A DNA stretch of 64,000 nucleotides from Pinibacter aurantiacus (GCF_019130065.1 NZ_JAHSPG010000012.1:248001-312000); one strand, 5' to 3'; shown: positions 1-8,873, counted from the first letter of the stretch. The notes: generated by a model not told the origin, from the letters alone. Translations and numbers: made by a program.

Positions 1-1
1 G

Positions 2-34
2 GTGAGGTTGATTGATAATATGGTGCTGGATTAG
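2..34 (+). CDS. panC: C-terminal end of pantoate-beta-alanine ligase (partial)
   Basis: An open frame enters from the left edge and ends at a TAG at 32-34, giving VRLIDNMVLD. A short RLIDN(M/I)-type tail is what I would expect at the C-terminus of PanC, and the next gene is panD, its usual neighbour in pantothenate synthesis. Ten residues are too few to identify the protein on their own, so the assignment rests mainly on context. The repeat element that follows starts within the stop codon. Confidence 0.5.
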   Translation: MRLIDNMVLD

Positions 35-159
35 TTGAGAGTTGAGAATGGAGAGTTGAGAGTTGTTTTAAACGCGCAATCGCAAACGATAGCAGCTTTT
101 GTAATTAGCAAAAAATGGGAGCAAACCAACTCTCAACTCTCAACTCTCCATTCTCAACT
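33..159. repeat. Inverted word-repeat element, GAGAGTT type
   Basis: The left arm (33-65) is built from GTTGAGA/GAATGGAGA words. The right arm (127-159) is its near-perfect reverse complement. The 61-nt spacer is unrelated to the arms. The element begins at the panC stop codon and lies between panC and panD. Confidence 0.85.
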
Positions 160-229
160 AACAGCTGTCCGTTTTTCGTAAATTCTTCTTAGCTTGCACG
201 CCGCTAAAAAGCGGTTTTAATTAAACAAG

Positions 230-574
230 ATGGACATCGAAATTTTAAAATCAAAGGTGCACAGAGCCGTAATCACGGAGGCGAACTTACATTATGTTGG
301 TAGTCTTACGCTTGATGAGGATCTGATGGATGCAGCGAATATGATCGAGAATGAGAAAGTGCAGGTTGTGAATGTTAATAATGGTTCCCGCATTGAAACG
401 TACCTTATCAAAGGAAAAAGAGGTTCGGGCGTATGTTGCCTCAACGGACCTGCTGCCAGACAAGGTGCTGCGGGCGATATCGTAATCGTAATTTCTTACG
501 CACGTATGTCATTCGACGAAGCTAAACAATTCAAACCCTGGATTGTTTTCCCCAAAGACGGAAATAGACTTTAG
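230..574 (+). CDS. panD: Aspartate 1-decarboxylase
   Basis: PanD converts L-aspartate to beta-alanine for pantothenate and coenzyme A synthesis in the cytoplasm. The 114-residue length is typical of the proenzyme. The self-cleavage site is intact: Gly24-Ser25 lies in YVGSLTLD, so processing would give a short beta chain and an alpha chain with an N-terminal pyruvoyl group derived from Ser25. Lys9 and the conserved NGPAAR stretch (about residues 72-77) are also present. The ATG start gives the canonical [13 protein letters not shown] opening. It follows the panC tail, separated by a repeat element, and probably belongs to the same pathway operon. Confidence 0.97.
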   Translation: MDIEILKSKVHRAVITEANLHYVGSLTLDEDLMDAANMIENEKVQVVNVNNGSRIETYLIKGKRGSGVCCLNGPAARQGAAGDIVIVISYARMSFDEAKQFKPWIVFPKDGNRL

Positions 575-576
575 TT

Positions 577-657
577 AGTTGAGAATGGAGAATTGAGAAT
601 TGAGAGTTTATGTTAATTGTTTTTCAACTCTCAATTCTCAACTCTCCTCTCTCAACT
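577..657. repeat. Inverted word-repeat element, GAGAGTT type
   Basis: The left arm is 577-608 and the right arm 624-657, with a spacer of only 15 nt. It begins 2 nt after the panD stop. The right arm stays open in the frame of the next gene, so a TTG at 617 would wrongly add 25 residues to that protein. Confidence 0.85.
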
Positions 658-691
658 AAATTCAATTACCTTTAAGGCCAAACCAACCTGT

Positions 692-1705
692 ATGAAGAAA
701 AAGGTTTTTCAGTGGCTTCAGTATGCGTTTTTTTTAGCTTTGGCAATATTTTTAGTTTGGTGGTCGGTCAGTAAGATTAAAGGACATGATTGGGAAGAGA
801 TGAAAGGAGCTCTTCGGACTACAGACTATTGGTTACTTGTGCCCGTTGTATTAATTTTATTGGCTAGTCACTACAGCCGTGCGTTAAGATGGAAAATTTT
901 AATGCAGCCCCTGGGATACTCCCCTTCTACTCTCAATACCTATTTTTCCGTACTTATTGGATACCTCGCAAATCTCGCTGTACCAAGGCTGGGAGAAGTA
1001 TTGAAATGTACTATTCTTGCCCGTTATGAAAAAGTGCCCGCAAATAAACTCGTAGGAACCATCGTAGCAGAAAGAGCTTTTGACCTTATATGTTTGCTGA
1101 TCGTTTTTGCCGTTACCATATTTTCCCAGATTGACATTATTGGAAAGTTTGCAACGGATATGATCAAAAAGATAATCAGCTCCAAAACAGGTGGCATAGA
1201 CTGGATGAAGATCGCCGTGGTTTTAGGTGGACTGGTTGTTGTTTTAGTGTTGGCAAGATTTATCATGCACAGGTTTGCGCACATTCATGTTATTGGAAAA
1301 ATAAAAGAATTTATGAGAGGGATCTGGCAGGGCCTGATCAGTGTGCGATATGTAAAAAACAAAGGCTGGTTTTTCTTTCATACCATTATGATTTGGGTGG
1401 GTTATTTGCTAAGCATACAAATGGGATTTTATGCAATGCAAGCCACCAGCGGACTAGGAATTAAAGCATCATTATCCGTACTCTCTTTGGGTAGTATAGG
1501 AATGATCGTGACACAGGGTGGAATCGGTGCTTATCCATTGCTGGTACAGGAAACGATGATGCTATATGGGATAACAGAAAATATCGGTAGGGCTTTTGGC
1601 TGGCTCTTGTGGCTGGTTCAATTTTTCCTGGTTATTGTATTTGGATTTTTAAGCATAGGATTATTACCAATAGTTAACAGAAAAAAAAGTTTACAACATG
1701 CGTAA
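692..1705 (+). CDS. Flippase-like integral membrane protein (LPG synthase TM-domain / UPF0104 family)
   Basis: A 337-residue polytopic membrane protein with about seven to eight hydrophobic segments. Its pattern matches the transmembrane domain of lysylphosphatidylglycerol synthase-like (UPF0104, AglD-type) proteins, including HYSRALRWKILMQPLG and the conserved RLGEVLKCTILARYEKVP loop. Family members without the soluble catalytic domain are annotated as flippase-like and are linked to envelope lipid or glycolipid handling; no substrate can be read here. I use the ATG at 692 (MKKKVFQWLQ) because the frame upstream of it is repeat sequence. Its end overlaps the next start by 8 bp, which indicates translational coupling to an ADP-heptose-type enzyme and fits a role in envelope sugars or lipids. 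Confidence 0.85.
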   Translation: MKKKVFQWLQYAFFLALAIFLVWWSVSKIKGHDWEEMKGALRTTDYWLLVPVVLILLASHYSRALRWKILMQPLGYSPSTLNTYFSVLIGYLANLAVPRLGEVLKCTILARYEKVPANKLVGTIVAERAFDLICLLIVFAVTIFSQIDIIGKFATDMIKKIISSKTGGIDWMKIAVVLGGLVVVLVLARFIMHRFAHIHVIGKIKEFMRGIWQGLISVRYVKNKGWFFFHTIMIWVGYLLSIQMGFYAMQATSGLGIKASLSVLSLGSIGMIVTQGGIGAYPLLVQETMMLYGITENIGRAFGWLLWLVQFFLVIVFGFLSIGLLPIVNRKKSLQHA

Positions 1706-2189
1706 CTCAGACGTGATCGAAAAGAAAATTTATGAACCAATAGCACTGGAAGAACAAGTTTACCGTTGGAAATTTCTCGGACAAAAAATAGCTTTTACAA
1801 ATGGCTGTTTTGATATACTTCACAAAGGACATATTGCCTCGCTCAGCCAGGCAGCTAAAGAAGCAGATGTGCTTGTTGTGGGCCTGAACTCAGACGCTTC
1901 TACCAAAAGATTGAAAGGCGAAGGCAGGCCGGTTAATAATGAACGAGCAAGGGCTACTGTTTTAGCATCGCTTCTGATGGTGGATGCTGTTATTCTTTTT
2001 GACGAAGACACTCCTCTTGAACTTATAAAGAAAGTAATGCCGGACGTTATTGTAAAGGGCGGCGATTACACCCTTGAGCAAATTGTTGGCGCCAAAGAAG
2101 TTATGGCCCATGGTGGCAGGGTTGTGATAAACCCAATTGTGGGGGGATATAGCACCACGGGCATTTTAGGGAAGATCGCGGCGCTGTAA
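1698..2189 (+). CDS. rfaE2: D-glycero-beta-D-manno-heptose 1-phosphate adenylyltransferase-like
   Basis: A 163-residue nucleotidyltransferase of the RfaE/HldE domain II type. FTNGCFDILHKGH carries the HxGH nucleotide-binding motif, and GGYSTTGI near the C-terminus is the second substrate loop (S-T-T). VVGLNSD and VKGGDYT are also typical. Stand-alone domain II proteins activate heptose 1-phosphate with ATP to form ADP-heptose for lipopolysaccharide cores. Related glycerol-phosphate cytidylyltransferases share the fold, so nucleotide choice is inferred. The start overlaps the preceding flippase-like gene by 8 bp. Confidence 0.9.
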   Translation: MRNSDVIEKKIYEPIALEEQVYRWKFLGQKIAFTNGCFDILHKGHIASLSQAAKEADVLVVGLNSDASTKRLKGEGRPVNNERARATVLASLLMVDAVILFDEDTPLELIKKVMPDVIVKGGDYTLEQIVGAKEVMAHGGRVVINPIVGGYSTTGILGKIAAL

Positions 2190-2298
2190 ATGGCGGCCAG
2201 TCGCCGGTTGCCAGCAGCCAGTTGGCTGCATTTCGAAATGTCTTTATGAAAAGTAACAGCTAACCGGTTACTGGAAACTGGCCTCCGGCTACCTTTTC
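2190..2298. repeat. GC-richer imperfect inverted repeat
   Basis: The left side (2191-2220) has GGCCAGT-CCGGTTGCC words, and 2260-2290 has their imperfect complement (AACCGGTTACTGG, CTGGCC). It follows the rfaE2-like stop and may act as a hairpin at the transcript end. 2299-2405 holds no recognisable gene and must contain the lpdA promoter. Confidence 0.5.
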
Positions 2299-2405
2299 TC
2301 ACATTTGGCTATTTCCTCATTGTAAAGTAGCTTCGCACATCTCAAAAATTAATCATCCAATAACCTTGTATTAATTTTATTGCAAGGGATTTAAAATCAA
2401 AACAT

Positions 2406-3809
2406 ATGGCATACGATGTTCTGGTGATAGGTAGTGGACCCGGCGGTTATGTAGCTGCGATCCGTGCCTCACAACTAGGCTTTAAGACAGCAATTGTAGA
2501 AAAGGAGAGTCTTGGCGGTATCTGTTTGAACTGGGGTTGTATTCCTACAAAAGCGTTATTGAAAAGTGCTTCGGTACTTGAATCTATAAAACATGCAGAA
2601 ACTTACGGCCTGAAAGCTAGCGGTGAAGCGGATTTTGCTGCTGTTATCAAACGCAGCCGCGGAGTAGCTGACAAAATGAGCAAAGGCGTTCAGTTTTTGA
2701 TGAAAAAGAACAAGATCGATGTGATCATGGGCTTTGGTGTATTGAAAGCTAAAGGCCAGGTAGAAGTTACCAAAGCTGATGGTGCTAAAGAAGTTGTAGA
2801 AGCGAAACATATCATTCTTGCAACAGGTGGCCGCAGCCGCGAGTTGCCTAATCTGAAACAAGATGGCAAAAAAGTAATTGGTTATCGTGAAGCAATGGTT
2901 TTGCCTGAGCTTCCAAAATCTATGATCGTTGTAGGTTCTGGCGCGATAGGTGTTGAATTTGCTTATTTCTACAATGCAATGGGAACAAAGGTTACCATTG
3001 TTGAGTTCCTTCCTCGTGTAGTGCCGGTTGAAGATGAAGACATCTCAAAAGAACTGGAAAAACAATACAAGAAAAACGGTATCGACATATTGGTAAATGC
3101 TTCTGTTGAAAGCGTTGATGTTAGCGGAAACGGCGTGAAAGCGAACGTGAAAAAAGCTGACGGAAATGTAACGCTGGAAGCTGACATCGTATTGAGCGCT
3201 GTAGGTGTTTCTTCAAACATTGAAGGCATCGGTCTTGAGCAGGTAGGTGTTAAAACTGATAAAGGTAAAATCGTTGTTGATAAGTTCTACCAAACAAATA
3301 TTCCTGGTGTTTATGCGATCGGAGACTGCGTTCCTGGTCAGGCATTGGCACACGTTGCGAGCAAAGAAGGTATCATTTGCGTAGAAAACATTGGTTACAA
3401 CGAGAAAAAATACAACCACCAGCCAGAAGCTCTGGATTATGGCAATGTACCGGGTTGTACTTATTGCACACCAGAAATCGCTTCTGTTGGTTTAACTGAA
3501 AAAGCTGCTAAAGAAGCAGGTTACGAAATTAAAGTAGGTAAATTCCCATTGAGCGCAAGCGGTAAAGCTTCTGCTGCCGGTGCTACTGAAGGTTTTGTAA
3601 AAGTAATCTTCGATGCTAAATACGGCGAATGGTTGGGTACGCACATGATCGGTTACAACGTAACTGAACTGATCGCTGAGACTGTAGTTGCCCGCAAACT
3701 GGAAACTACTTATCACGAAGTACTGAACAGCATTCACCCGCACCCAACTATCAGCGAAAGCATTAAAGATGCGATCGAGGTAGCTTATGGTGAAGCAATT
3801 CACTTGTAG
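2406..3809 (+). CDS. lpdA: Dihydrolipoyl dehydrogenase (E3)
   Basis: A 467-residue flavoprotein that reoxidises dihydrolipoamide with NAD+ in pyruvate or 2-oxoglutarate dehydrogenase and glycine cleavage complexes. The FAD Rossmann motif is GSGPGG (residues 9-14). The redox disulfide is Cys40-x4-Cys45 in GGICLNWGC. The NAD motif is VVGSGAIGVEF, followed by YAIGDC and the C-terminal HPHPTISE with the catalytic His-Glu dyad. Length and motif order are canonical. It stands alone, with no E1 or E2 gene adjacent, and a hairpin terminator follows. Codon use is strongly biased, as expected for a highly expressed gene. Confidence 0.97.
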   Translation: MAYDVLVIGSGPGGYVAAIRASQLGFKTAIVEKESLGGICLNWGCIPTKALLKSASVLESIKHAETYGLKASGEADFAAVIKRSRGVADKMSKGVQFLMKKNKIDVIMGFGVLKAKGQVEVTKADGAKEVVEAKHIILATGGRSRELPNLKQDGKKVIGYREAMVLPELPKSMIVVGSGAIGVEFAYFYNAMGTKVTIVEFLPRVVPVEDEDISKELEKQYKKNGIDILVNASVESVDVSGNGVKANVKKADGNVTLEADIVLSAVGVSSNIEGIGLEQVGVKTDKGKIVVDKFYQTNIPGVYAIGDCVPGQALAHVASKEGIICVENIGYNEKKYNHQPEALDYGNVPGCTYCTPEIASVGLTEKAAKEAGYEIKVGKFPLSASGKASAAGATEGFVKVIFDAKYGEWLGTHMIGYNVTELIAETVVARKLETTYHEVLNSIHPHPTISESIKDAIEVAYGEAIHL

Positions 3810-3831
3810 TTTTGAAAAAAGCAAAATACTC

Positions 3832-3864
3832 AAAGGACTGTCAGAAATGGCGGTCCTTTTTTTT
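3832..3864 (+). terminator. Rho-independent terminator of lpdA
   Basis: AAAGGAC (3832-3838) pairs with GTCCTTT (3853-3859), followed by a run of T to 3864, 22 nt after the lpdA stop. Confidence 0.8.
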
Positions 3865-3971
3865 GAATACAAAAACATTAATACCTTTACTTAAATTGTT
3901 GCTGTTCAGTCCTATATACTATTTTTGACACCCAAAGTCCTATTTCCAATACTTGTCCACCCCTTACCCTT

Positions 3972-4418
3972 ATGAAAATAGACAAGTATCTGCTTAAGTC
4001 GGAATGCAGTTTTATTATATTTGAGTTTATTAGCGAAGGCCCAAAAGGCAATATTCATAAAGTGATTCATTTTCAAAAAACCAATCAACCAAGGGTCTTT
4101 AATCTTGCTTTTGGCGATAAGAATTTGGACACAGGAGATATCGACGATTTGGCTATTTCAAACAACAATGATGGCGAAAAAGTGCTTGCCACCGTAGTTT
4201 CTGCAGTCTACGCTTTCTTTGAAAAACATCCTGATTCATTTGTCTACGCAACGGGCAGTACTAAGTCAAGAACCAGACTTTATCGAATGGGAATAACCAA
4301 ATATTATGGTGAAATGGTTGCAGATTTTTATCTATATGGGCGAACCGATGACGGCTTTCAAGAATTTGAACTTAACAAAGACTATATAGGATTTCTAGCT
4401 CAAAGAAAATTTAATTAA
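3972..4418 (+). CDS. DUF6934-like protein
   Basis: A soluble 148-residue protein beginning MKIDKYLLKS. From memory the pattern resembles the Bacteroidota-restricted DUF6934 family: an opening sheet with FEFISEGPKG-I-K-I-F, then FNLAFGDKN, a middle helix VSAVYAFFEKHPDSFVYATGST, SRTRLYRMGI and a C-terminal FLAQRKFN. No enzymatic motif or signal peptide is visible. A 52-codon gene starts 11 nt downstream on the same strand. The GST-x-SRTRLYRM segment is basic and could contact nucleic acid, but that is speculation. The function is unknown. Confidence 0.7.
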   Translation: MKIDKYLLKSECSFIIFEFISEGPKGNIHKVIHFQKTNQPRVFNLAFGDKNLDTGDIDDLAISNNNDGEKVLATVVSAVYAFFEKHPDSFVYATGSTKSRTRLYRMGITKYYGEMVADFYLYGRTDDGFQEFELNKDYIGFLAQRKFN

Positions 4419-4429
4419 ATTGCATTATC

Positions 4430-4588
4430 ATGAAAAGTGTAGAGCCACTAAAAAATAGCAAAGTACCAATAGTTCAAATTGATCCTTCTCTTGAAAAGTA
4501 TAGGAATGAAACCCTTTTTCCTAAAAAACTGGCAAAAGCAAACGAGCATCTTAAAACAGCAAAGTTACCAGACAGAAAGGGCAAATAA
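4430..4588 (+). CDS. Small basic protein paired with the DUF6934-like gene
   Basis: ATG at 4430 opens a 52-codon frame, MKSVEPLKNSKVPIVQIDPS and onward, ending LKTAKLPDRKGK with TAA at 4588. It starts 11 nt after the DUF6934-like stop in the same direction. It is rich in Lys, with a proline-containing N-terminus and a probable C-terminal helix (LFPKKLAKANEHLKTA). Small proteins of this shape next to a conserved domain of unknown function are often partners, for example the antitoxin-like half of a module. No homology could be checked. Tight spacing and coding-like composition support it as a real gene. Confidence 0.65.
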   Translation: MKSVEPLKNSKVPIVQIDPSLEKYRNETLFPKKLAKANEHLKTAKLPDRKGK

Positions 4589-4602
4589 CCTCAAGTAGAA
4601 TC

Positions 4603-4672
4603 GATGTAAATCCGTCCAATCCGTGTCATCCGTGTGCCATCACCTTCAGTGCACATCAGTCTAATCTGTGTC
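4603..4672. repeat. ATCCGTGTCATCCGTG / ACAGAT-type dispersed repeat
   Basis: The stretch carries the words AATCCGTGTCATCCGTGTG and CATCAGTCTAATCTGTGTC. They are variants of the repeat at 8874-9014 (CACGGATGACACTGATTAGA) and at 61039-61080, which marks a dispersed intergenic family. Confidence 0.7.
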
Positions 4673-4787
4673 TTCTTTATGCTAATGGCATTTACATACA
4701 TTTCCCAATTGTTAATGGCTTAAATTCCTCCAACATCCATTAAACCTCGGGCGTTATCATATATCCAAGAGAAAATTATTGGTGACT

Positions 4788-5510
4788 ATGAAACCACAAC
4801 GCAGTTTCCTTTTAATATTTACCGCACTACTTTGCACATTTGCCTCCGAAGCTCAGCATGGTTATTACCCGGCACCTCCGCCCCCACCACCTCCCGGTTA
4901 TTATTACTATGGCCCCGGCATGGGTGGCGGTGTTTATGTACATCCGGCGCCACCACGTTACAGACAGCGAAAGCCACAACAACCTAAGTTGCCTCCTTTT
5001 GAGCCTGCTTTACACTTGAATTTAGGCTACGGCTTTCCTAATCTTGACCAATACTACATGGCAGACTTTTACGGGGCGTACAAGGGAAATCCCAGCCAGG
5101 TGGGGCCCATTAACGCTTCGCTTGATTACCAGTTTAGCCGCTATATGAGTCTTGGTGTTATGGGGATGTATGGTAAGGTGAATATGCCGTATTATGATTA
5201 CAACACCTATGGCCAGGCCATGAAGGGAACGTTGGAAAGCTGGACCATTATGGCCAATATGATGAATTATATTCCAGCAGGGCCGCATGTTACACCGTAT
5301 TTGCGTGTAGCCATGGGCGTAAACATCTGGAACCAGGACTATGTGGATTATGATGCCGGCGTAAAGGTCAACTACGTCCAACACCCACCTGATTTTGCCT
5401 ATCAATTCAGCTTTGGCTGTAAGTTTAATCTGAGCGAGCACACGGGTCTTTTTATTGAGGGAGGATATGGCAAATACATTATGAATGCAGGACTTTCCTT
5501 TAAGCTATAG
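4788..5510 (+). CDS. Secreted outer-membrane beta-barrel-like protein with Pro/Tyr/Gly-rich N-terminus
   Basis: A 240-residue protein from ATG 4788 (MKPQRSFLLIFTALLCTF). In-frame TTG and GTG codons just upstream are less likely starts. A signal peptide ends near SEAQ. The next 50 residues are a low-complexity linker of poly-proline, tyrosine and glycine followed by a basic RYRQRKPQQPK stretch. From about residue 80 alternating aromatic/polar strands (LHLNLGYGF, INASLDYQF, YMSLGVMGMYGKV, YLRVAMGVN, FAYQFSFGCKFN) end in AGLSFKL, with the terminal hydrophobic/aromatic pattern of outer-membrane barrels. The exact family is not recognised. A strong terminator follows. Confidence 0.75.
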   Translation: MKPQRSFLLIFTALLCTFASEAQHGYYPAPPPPPPPGYYYYGPGMGGGVYVHPAPPRYRQRKPQQPKLPPFEPALHLNLGYGFPNLDQYYMADFYGAYKGNPSQVGPINASLDYQFSRYMSLGVMGMYGKVNMPYYDYNTYGQAMKGTLESWTIMANMMNYIPAGPHVTPYLRVAMGVNIWNQDYVDYDAGVKVNYVQHPPDFAYQFSFGCKFNLSEHTGLFIEGGYGKYIMNAGLSFKL

Positions 5511-5553
5511 AAAGCATGTCGGAATATTTAGTTACAAACCTTATCACTTTTGT

Positions 5554-5585
5554 AAAGGGTCGTTTTTAATAAACGACCCTTTTGC
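5554..5585 (+). terminator. Rho-independent terminator
   Basis: A perfect 12-bp stem, AAAGGGTCGTTT (5554-5565) with AAACGACCCTTT (5571-5582), has a 5-nt loop and terminal U run. It lies 44 nt after the barrel-protein stop. Confidence 0.9.
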
Positions 5586-5641
5586 ATTTGAACGAATGAA
5601 TTCTTTGTTTTAAATTTCTTTATCAATTCAAAAACAATCAA

Positions 5642-6778
5642 ATGCAACAAGCTTCCATTTGGGAAAAAGAAAGCTTTTTTGCGCACCAGGATGTTATCAT
5701 AGTTGGCAGTGGCTTTACAGGATTGTGGAGCGCATTTTACTTGAAAAAATACCACCCTAAACTGAAGATCCTTATCGTGGACAGAGGCATTGTACCTTAC
5801 GGCGCCAGCAGTCGCAACGCGGGTTTTGCATGTTTTGGCAGCATCACAGAACTACTCAACGATGCTCGAAAAATGGGTGAGGAAAAAATGTTGCATTTGG
5901 TAGAAATGAGATACGAGGGGCTGAAGCGCATTCGCAAAACTTTCAACAAAAAAGACATTGAGTTTGAAAAACTTGGCGGCTATGAGTTGATCACGCCGAA
6001 ACAATATGAAAAAGAAAAACAGCTGAAAAATGACGTTGGCTGGATGAACATTTTGTTAAGAAAATCGCTGAAGGAGGAAAAAGTCTTCAAAATAGCGGAT
6101 AAGAAAATTGCCAATTTCGGTTTTGCCAACGTAAGCCATTTGGTTGAAAACAGATTGGAGGGTCAATTACACTCCGGAAAATTGTTGCAGCAATTATTGC
6201 AAAAAGTGCAATCGCTTGGCGTTTCGGTTCTACCGAACATAGAAATAAATGGTTATGAAAAAAGCAACGGCAAAGTTTTCCTGCACAGCAATTTACCGGT
6301 TACTTTAACCTCTGATCAATTGCTGATCTGCACAAATGCGTTTGCGAAGGAACTATTACCAGAACTTAATGTGGAGCCCGTTCGCGGACAGGTACTTGTT
6401 ACCTCTCCTATCAAAAAACTAAATTTCACCGGCACTTTCCATTACGACGAGGGCTATTATTATTTCCGCAATATCGGCGACAGAATTCTTCTCGGAGGAG
6501 CCCGCAACAGCGATTTTGCTGCAGAGGCAACTAACGAGTTCAATACCACAGAATCGATCCAGGAGATACTGGAAAACTTTATCAAGGAGAATATTATCCC
6601 CGGAAAAAAATTCTCGATTGACTATCGCTGGAGTGGCATCATGGGCATGGGAAAAGATAAAATGCCGATCGTGAAAAAAATAAAGCCGAATATCTTTTGT
6701 GCGGTTCGATTAAGCGGCATGGGTGTTGCACTGGCGCCAGTGGTGGGGGAAAATGTTGCGAGGCTAATGACTGAATAA
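5642..6778 (+). CDS. FAD-dependent oxidoreductase, DAO family
   Basis: A 378-residue flavoprotein of the D-amino-acid-oxidase superfamily. The N-terminal dinucleotide-binding motif is DVIIVGSGFTGLWSAFYL, followed by PYGASSRNAGFACFGSITELL, an active-site segment like that of PuuB or glycine-oxidase-type enzymes. The C-terminal YRWSGIMGMGKDKMPIV-x-SGMGVALAPVVG closes the FAD site. These enzymes oxidise amines or amino acids, transferring hydride to FAD and often releasing ammonia and H2O2. The substrate cannot be inferred. There is no signal peptide, so it is cytoplasmic. It is convergent with the Lrp-type regulator gene. Confidence 0.85.
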   Translation: MQQASIWEKESFFAHQDVIIVGSGFTGLWSAFYLKKYHPKLKILIVDRGIVPYGASSRNAGFACFGSITELLNDARKMGEEKMLHLVEMRYEGLKRIRKTFNKKDIEFEKLGGYELITPKQYEKEKQLKNDVGWMNILLRKSLKEEKVFKIADKKIANFGFANVSHLVENRLEGQLHSGKLLQQLLQKVQSLGVSVLPNIEINGYEKSNGKVFLHSNLPVTLTSDQLLICTNAFAKELLPELNVEPVRGQVLVTSPIKKLNFTGTFHYDEGYYYFRNIGDRILLGGARNSDFAAEATNEFNTTESIQEILENFIKENIIPGKKFSIDYRWSGIMGMGKDKMPIVKKIKPNIFCAVRLSGMGVALAPVVGENVARLMTE

Positions 6779-6840
6779 CTGTGCTTAACGCTAAATGCCT
6801 AACTCGGCTGCGTTGAGCATTAAGCGCTGGGCGTTGAGCG
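6779..6840. repeat. Inverted repeat between convergent genes
   Basis: GCTTAACGCTAAATGC (6782-6797) is matched by near-complementary GCATTAAGC and GCGTTGAGC words at 6817-6838. It fills the gap between two convergent stop codons and could serve as a shared terminator. Confidence 0.5.
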
Positions 6841-7341
6841 CTAATACACCAACTTATGCGTTTGCTTAATCACTCCCATCACAAACACACTCTGCGTTTG
6901 GCCTACGTTGTCAATATTGCTTAATTTGTTTACATGGAAATTGTAGTACGCATCCATGTTTTCAACAGCCACTTTTAGCATGAAATCAAACTCGCCGGAG
7001 ATGTTGTAGCATTCTATCACTTCATGGAGCTCCTGTATAGCTCTGATAAAAATAGTTCCGGCCTTTTTACTGTGTTGTTTTAGTGATACGTAGCAGATAA
7101 CCATCAGCCCCCTTTTCACCTTTGCCTGGTCTACCAATGTTACATATTGTTTGATCACTCCGGCATCCTCCATTCGCTTTATCCTGTCATGGACAGGCGT
7201 TGGGCTTAAGTGGATCAGATTGGATATTTCGCGCACTGTTATCTTTGCATTTTCCTGCAGCAAACGGAGGATCGACATGTCCTTTTCATCAAGGACAAGA
7301 TTCGGGGTAGTTAAATCTTCTTTTTCTTTCTTTTCTTCCAT
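6841..7341 (-). CDS. Lrp/AsnC-family transcriptional regulator
   Basis: A 166-residue regulator. The N-terminal winged helix-turn-helix (about residues 18-70) contains [20 protein letters not shown] and [19 protein letters not shown]. The C-terminal ligand-binding RAM domain includes the [20 protein letters not shown] core. Lrp/AsnC proteins bind amino acids and form octamers that control amino-acid metabolism. It is divergent from ahcY, with 143 bp between starts, so control of ahcY or autoregulation is possible. No operator is apparent. The charged N-terminal tail EEKKEKEDL is an ordinary extension. Confidence 0.93.
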   Translation of the reverse strand: MEEKKEKEDLTTPNLVLDEKDMSILRLLQENAKITVREISNLIHLSPTPVHDRIKRMEDAGVIKQYVTLVDQAKVKRGLMVICYVSLKQHSKKAGTIFIRAIQELHEVIECYNISGEFDFMLKVAVENMDAYYNFHVNKLSNIDNVGQTQSVFVMGVIKQTHKLVY

Positions 7342-7432
7342 GTCAAACTGCGTATTTGTCCTTCAAAAATAACAAATTCAGTGTATTTTTTCTGTTTTTG
7401 ATAGATCAGACATTATTTTATCCTGTAAAGTA

Positions 7433-7440
7433 TAGCTTTG
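7433..7440 (+). promoter_or_regulatory. TAnnTTTG (-7) element of ahcY
   Basis: TAGCTTTG matches the Bacteroidota -7 consensus, 45 nt before the chosen ATG. No TTG is present at the expected -33 spacing, so this is a partial match. Confidence 0.5.
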
Positions 7441-7484
7441 CACGTTGTTCGTTTTCTAAAAAAACACTAACAAATAAAAAAGAT

Positions 7485-8810
7485 ATGTCTACAATTTCAT
7501 CTACCATCGACTTCAGCCTTAAAAATAAGGTTGCTGACATGAGCCTTGCAGAATGGGGCCGCAAAGAAATCAGACTTGCCGAAGCAGAAATGCCAGGTTT
7601 GATGTCTTTAAGAGCAGAATACGGTGCTTCTCAGCCTTTGAAAGGTGCACGTATTGCAGGTTGTCTGCACATGACAATCCAAACTGCTGTGTTAATCGAA
7701 ACTTTGATCGCTCTTGGTGCAGAAGTTAAATGGAGCTCTTGCAACATTTTCTCTACGCAGGACCACGCTGCTGCTGCTATCGCTGCTGCAGGTATCGGCG
7801 TATTTGCATGGAAAGGCCAGTCTTTAGAAGAAGCTGACTGGTGCATTGAGCAAACTTTGTTCTTTGGCGCTGCTGACCGTCCTTTAAATATGATCCTTGA
7901 TGATGGTGGTGATTTGACAAACATCGTGTTTGATAAATACCCTGAACTGATCCAGAACATTAAAGGTCTGAGTGAAGAAACTACAACTGGTGTTCACCGT
8001 TTGTATGAGAGAATGGCGAAAGGTACTTTGCCTATTCCTGCTATCAACGTAAACGACTCTGTAACTAAATCTAAATTCGACAACAAATACGGTTGTAAAG
8101 AATCTTTGGTTGACGCTATCCGTCGTGCTACTGACGTTATGTTGGCTGGTAAAGTGGCTGTGGTTGCAGGTTACGGTGATGTAGGTAAAGGTTCTGCTGC
8201 TTCACTTGCGGGTGCAGGTTGCCGCGTTATCGTTACTGAAATCGATCCTATCTGTGCTTTACAAGCTGCTATGGACGGTTTCGCAGTTAAGAAAATGACT
8301 ACTGCTATTAAAGAAGCTGATATCGTTGTTACTACCACTGGTTGCCGCGACATCATCACTGGCGAGCATTTCAAACTGATGAAAGATAAAACTATCGTTT
8401 GTAACATCGGTCACTTCGATATCGAAATCGACGTTGCATGGTTGAATACAAACTACGGTCATACAAAAGATACAGTTAAACCTCAGGTTGATATTTACAA
8501 CGTTGATGGTAAAGACATCATTCTTTTGGCTGAAGGCCGCCTTGTTAACCTTGGTTGCGCTACAGGTCACCCATCATTTGTAATGAGTAACTCATTCACT
8601 AACCAAACTTTGGCTCAAATCGAACTGTGGACAAACAGCTCTAACTACGAGAACAAAGTATATGTGTTACCGAAACACCTTGATGAGAAAGTTGCTCGTT
8701 TGCACCTTCCAAAAATCGCGGTTGAATTGGATGAGCTTTCTGATGCACAGGCTTCTTACCTGGGTATTCCTAAAGAAGGTCCGTTCAAACCAGAGCACTA
8801 CCGTTACTAA
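7485..8810 (+). CDS. ahcY: Adenosylhomocysteinase
   Basis: A 441-residue enzyme that reversibly hydrolyses S-adenosylhomocysteine to adenosine and homocysteine, closing the methylation cycle. Key segments are [15 protein letters not shown], the substrate region [14 protein letters not shown], and the NAD-binding motif [14 protein letters not shown]. The C-terminal tail ends KPEHYRY, with the conserved Lys and Tyr that close over NAD in the neighbouring subunit. The frame extends 43 codons further upstream, but that stretch has the promoter and reads as non-coding; ATG 7485 ([10 protein letters not shown]) is the natural start. Codon bias suggests high expression. A terminator follows directly. 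Confidence 0.97.
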   Translation: MSTISSTIDFSLKNKVADMSLAEWGRKEIRLAEAEMPGLMSLRAEYGASQPLKGARIAGCLHMTIQTAVLIETLIALGAEVKWSSCNIFSTQDHAAAAIAAAGIGVFAWKGQSLEEADWCIEQTLFFGAADRPLNMILDDGGDLTNIVFDKYPELIQNIKGLSEETTTGVHRLYERMAKGTLPIPAINVNDSVTKSKFDNKYGCKESLVDAIRRATDVMLAGKVAVVAGYGDVGKGSAASLAGAGCRVIVTEIDPICALQAAMDGFAVKKMTTAIKEADIVVTTTGCRDIITGEHFKLMKDKTIVCNIGHFDIEIDVAWLNTNYGHTKDTVKPQVDIYNVDGKDIILLAEGRLVNLGCATGHPSFVMSNSFTNQTLAQIELWTNSSNYENKVYVLPKHLDEKVARLHLPKIAVELDELSDAQASYLGIPKEGPFKPEHYRY

Positions 8811-8836
8811 GAGAGCTTTGTTTTTTGATGAATATG

Positions 8837-8866
8837 AGCCGCTTCATTTTTTGGAGCGGCTTTTTT
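8837..8866 (+). terminator. Rho-independent terminator of ahcY
   Basis: AGCCGCT (8837-8843) pairs with AGCGGCT (8855-8861), extended by a G-U and a C-G pair, and ends in a T run at 8861-8866. Confidence 0.9.
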
Positions 8867-8873
8867 ATTATAG

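Noticed and set aside
617-691. N-terminal extension of the flippase-like protein
   Set aside because: The frame stays open only because the repeat arm (CAACTCTCAATTCTC words) lacks stops; ATG 692 is followed by the expected N-terminal helix.
7356-7484. Upstream extension of ahcY
   Set aside because: It contains the -7 promoter element and reads as non-coding; the conserved enzyme begins at 7485.
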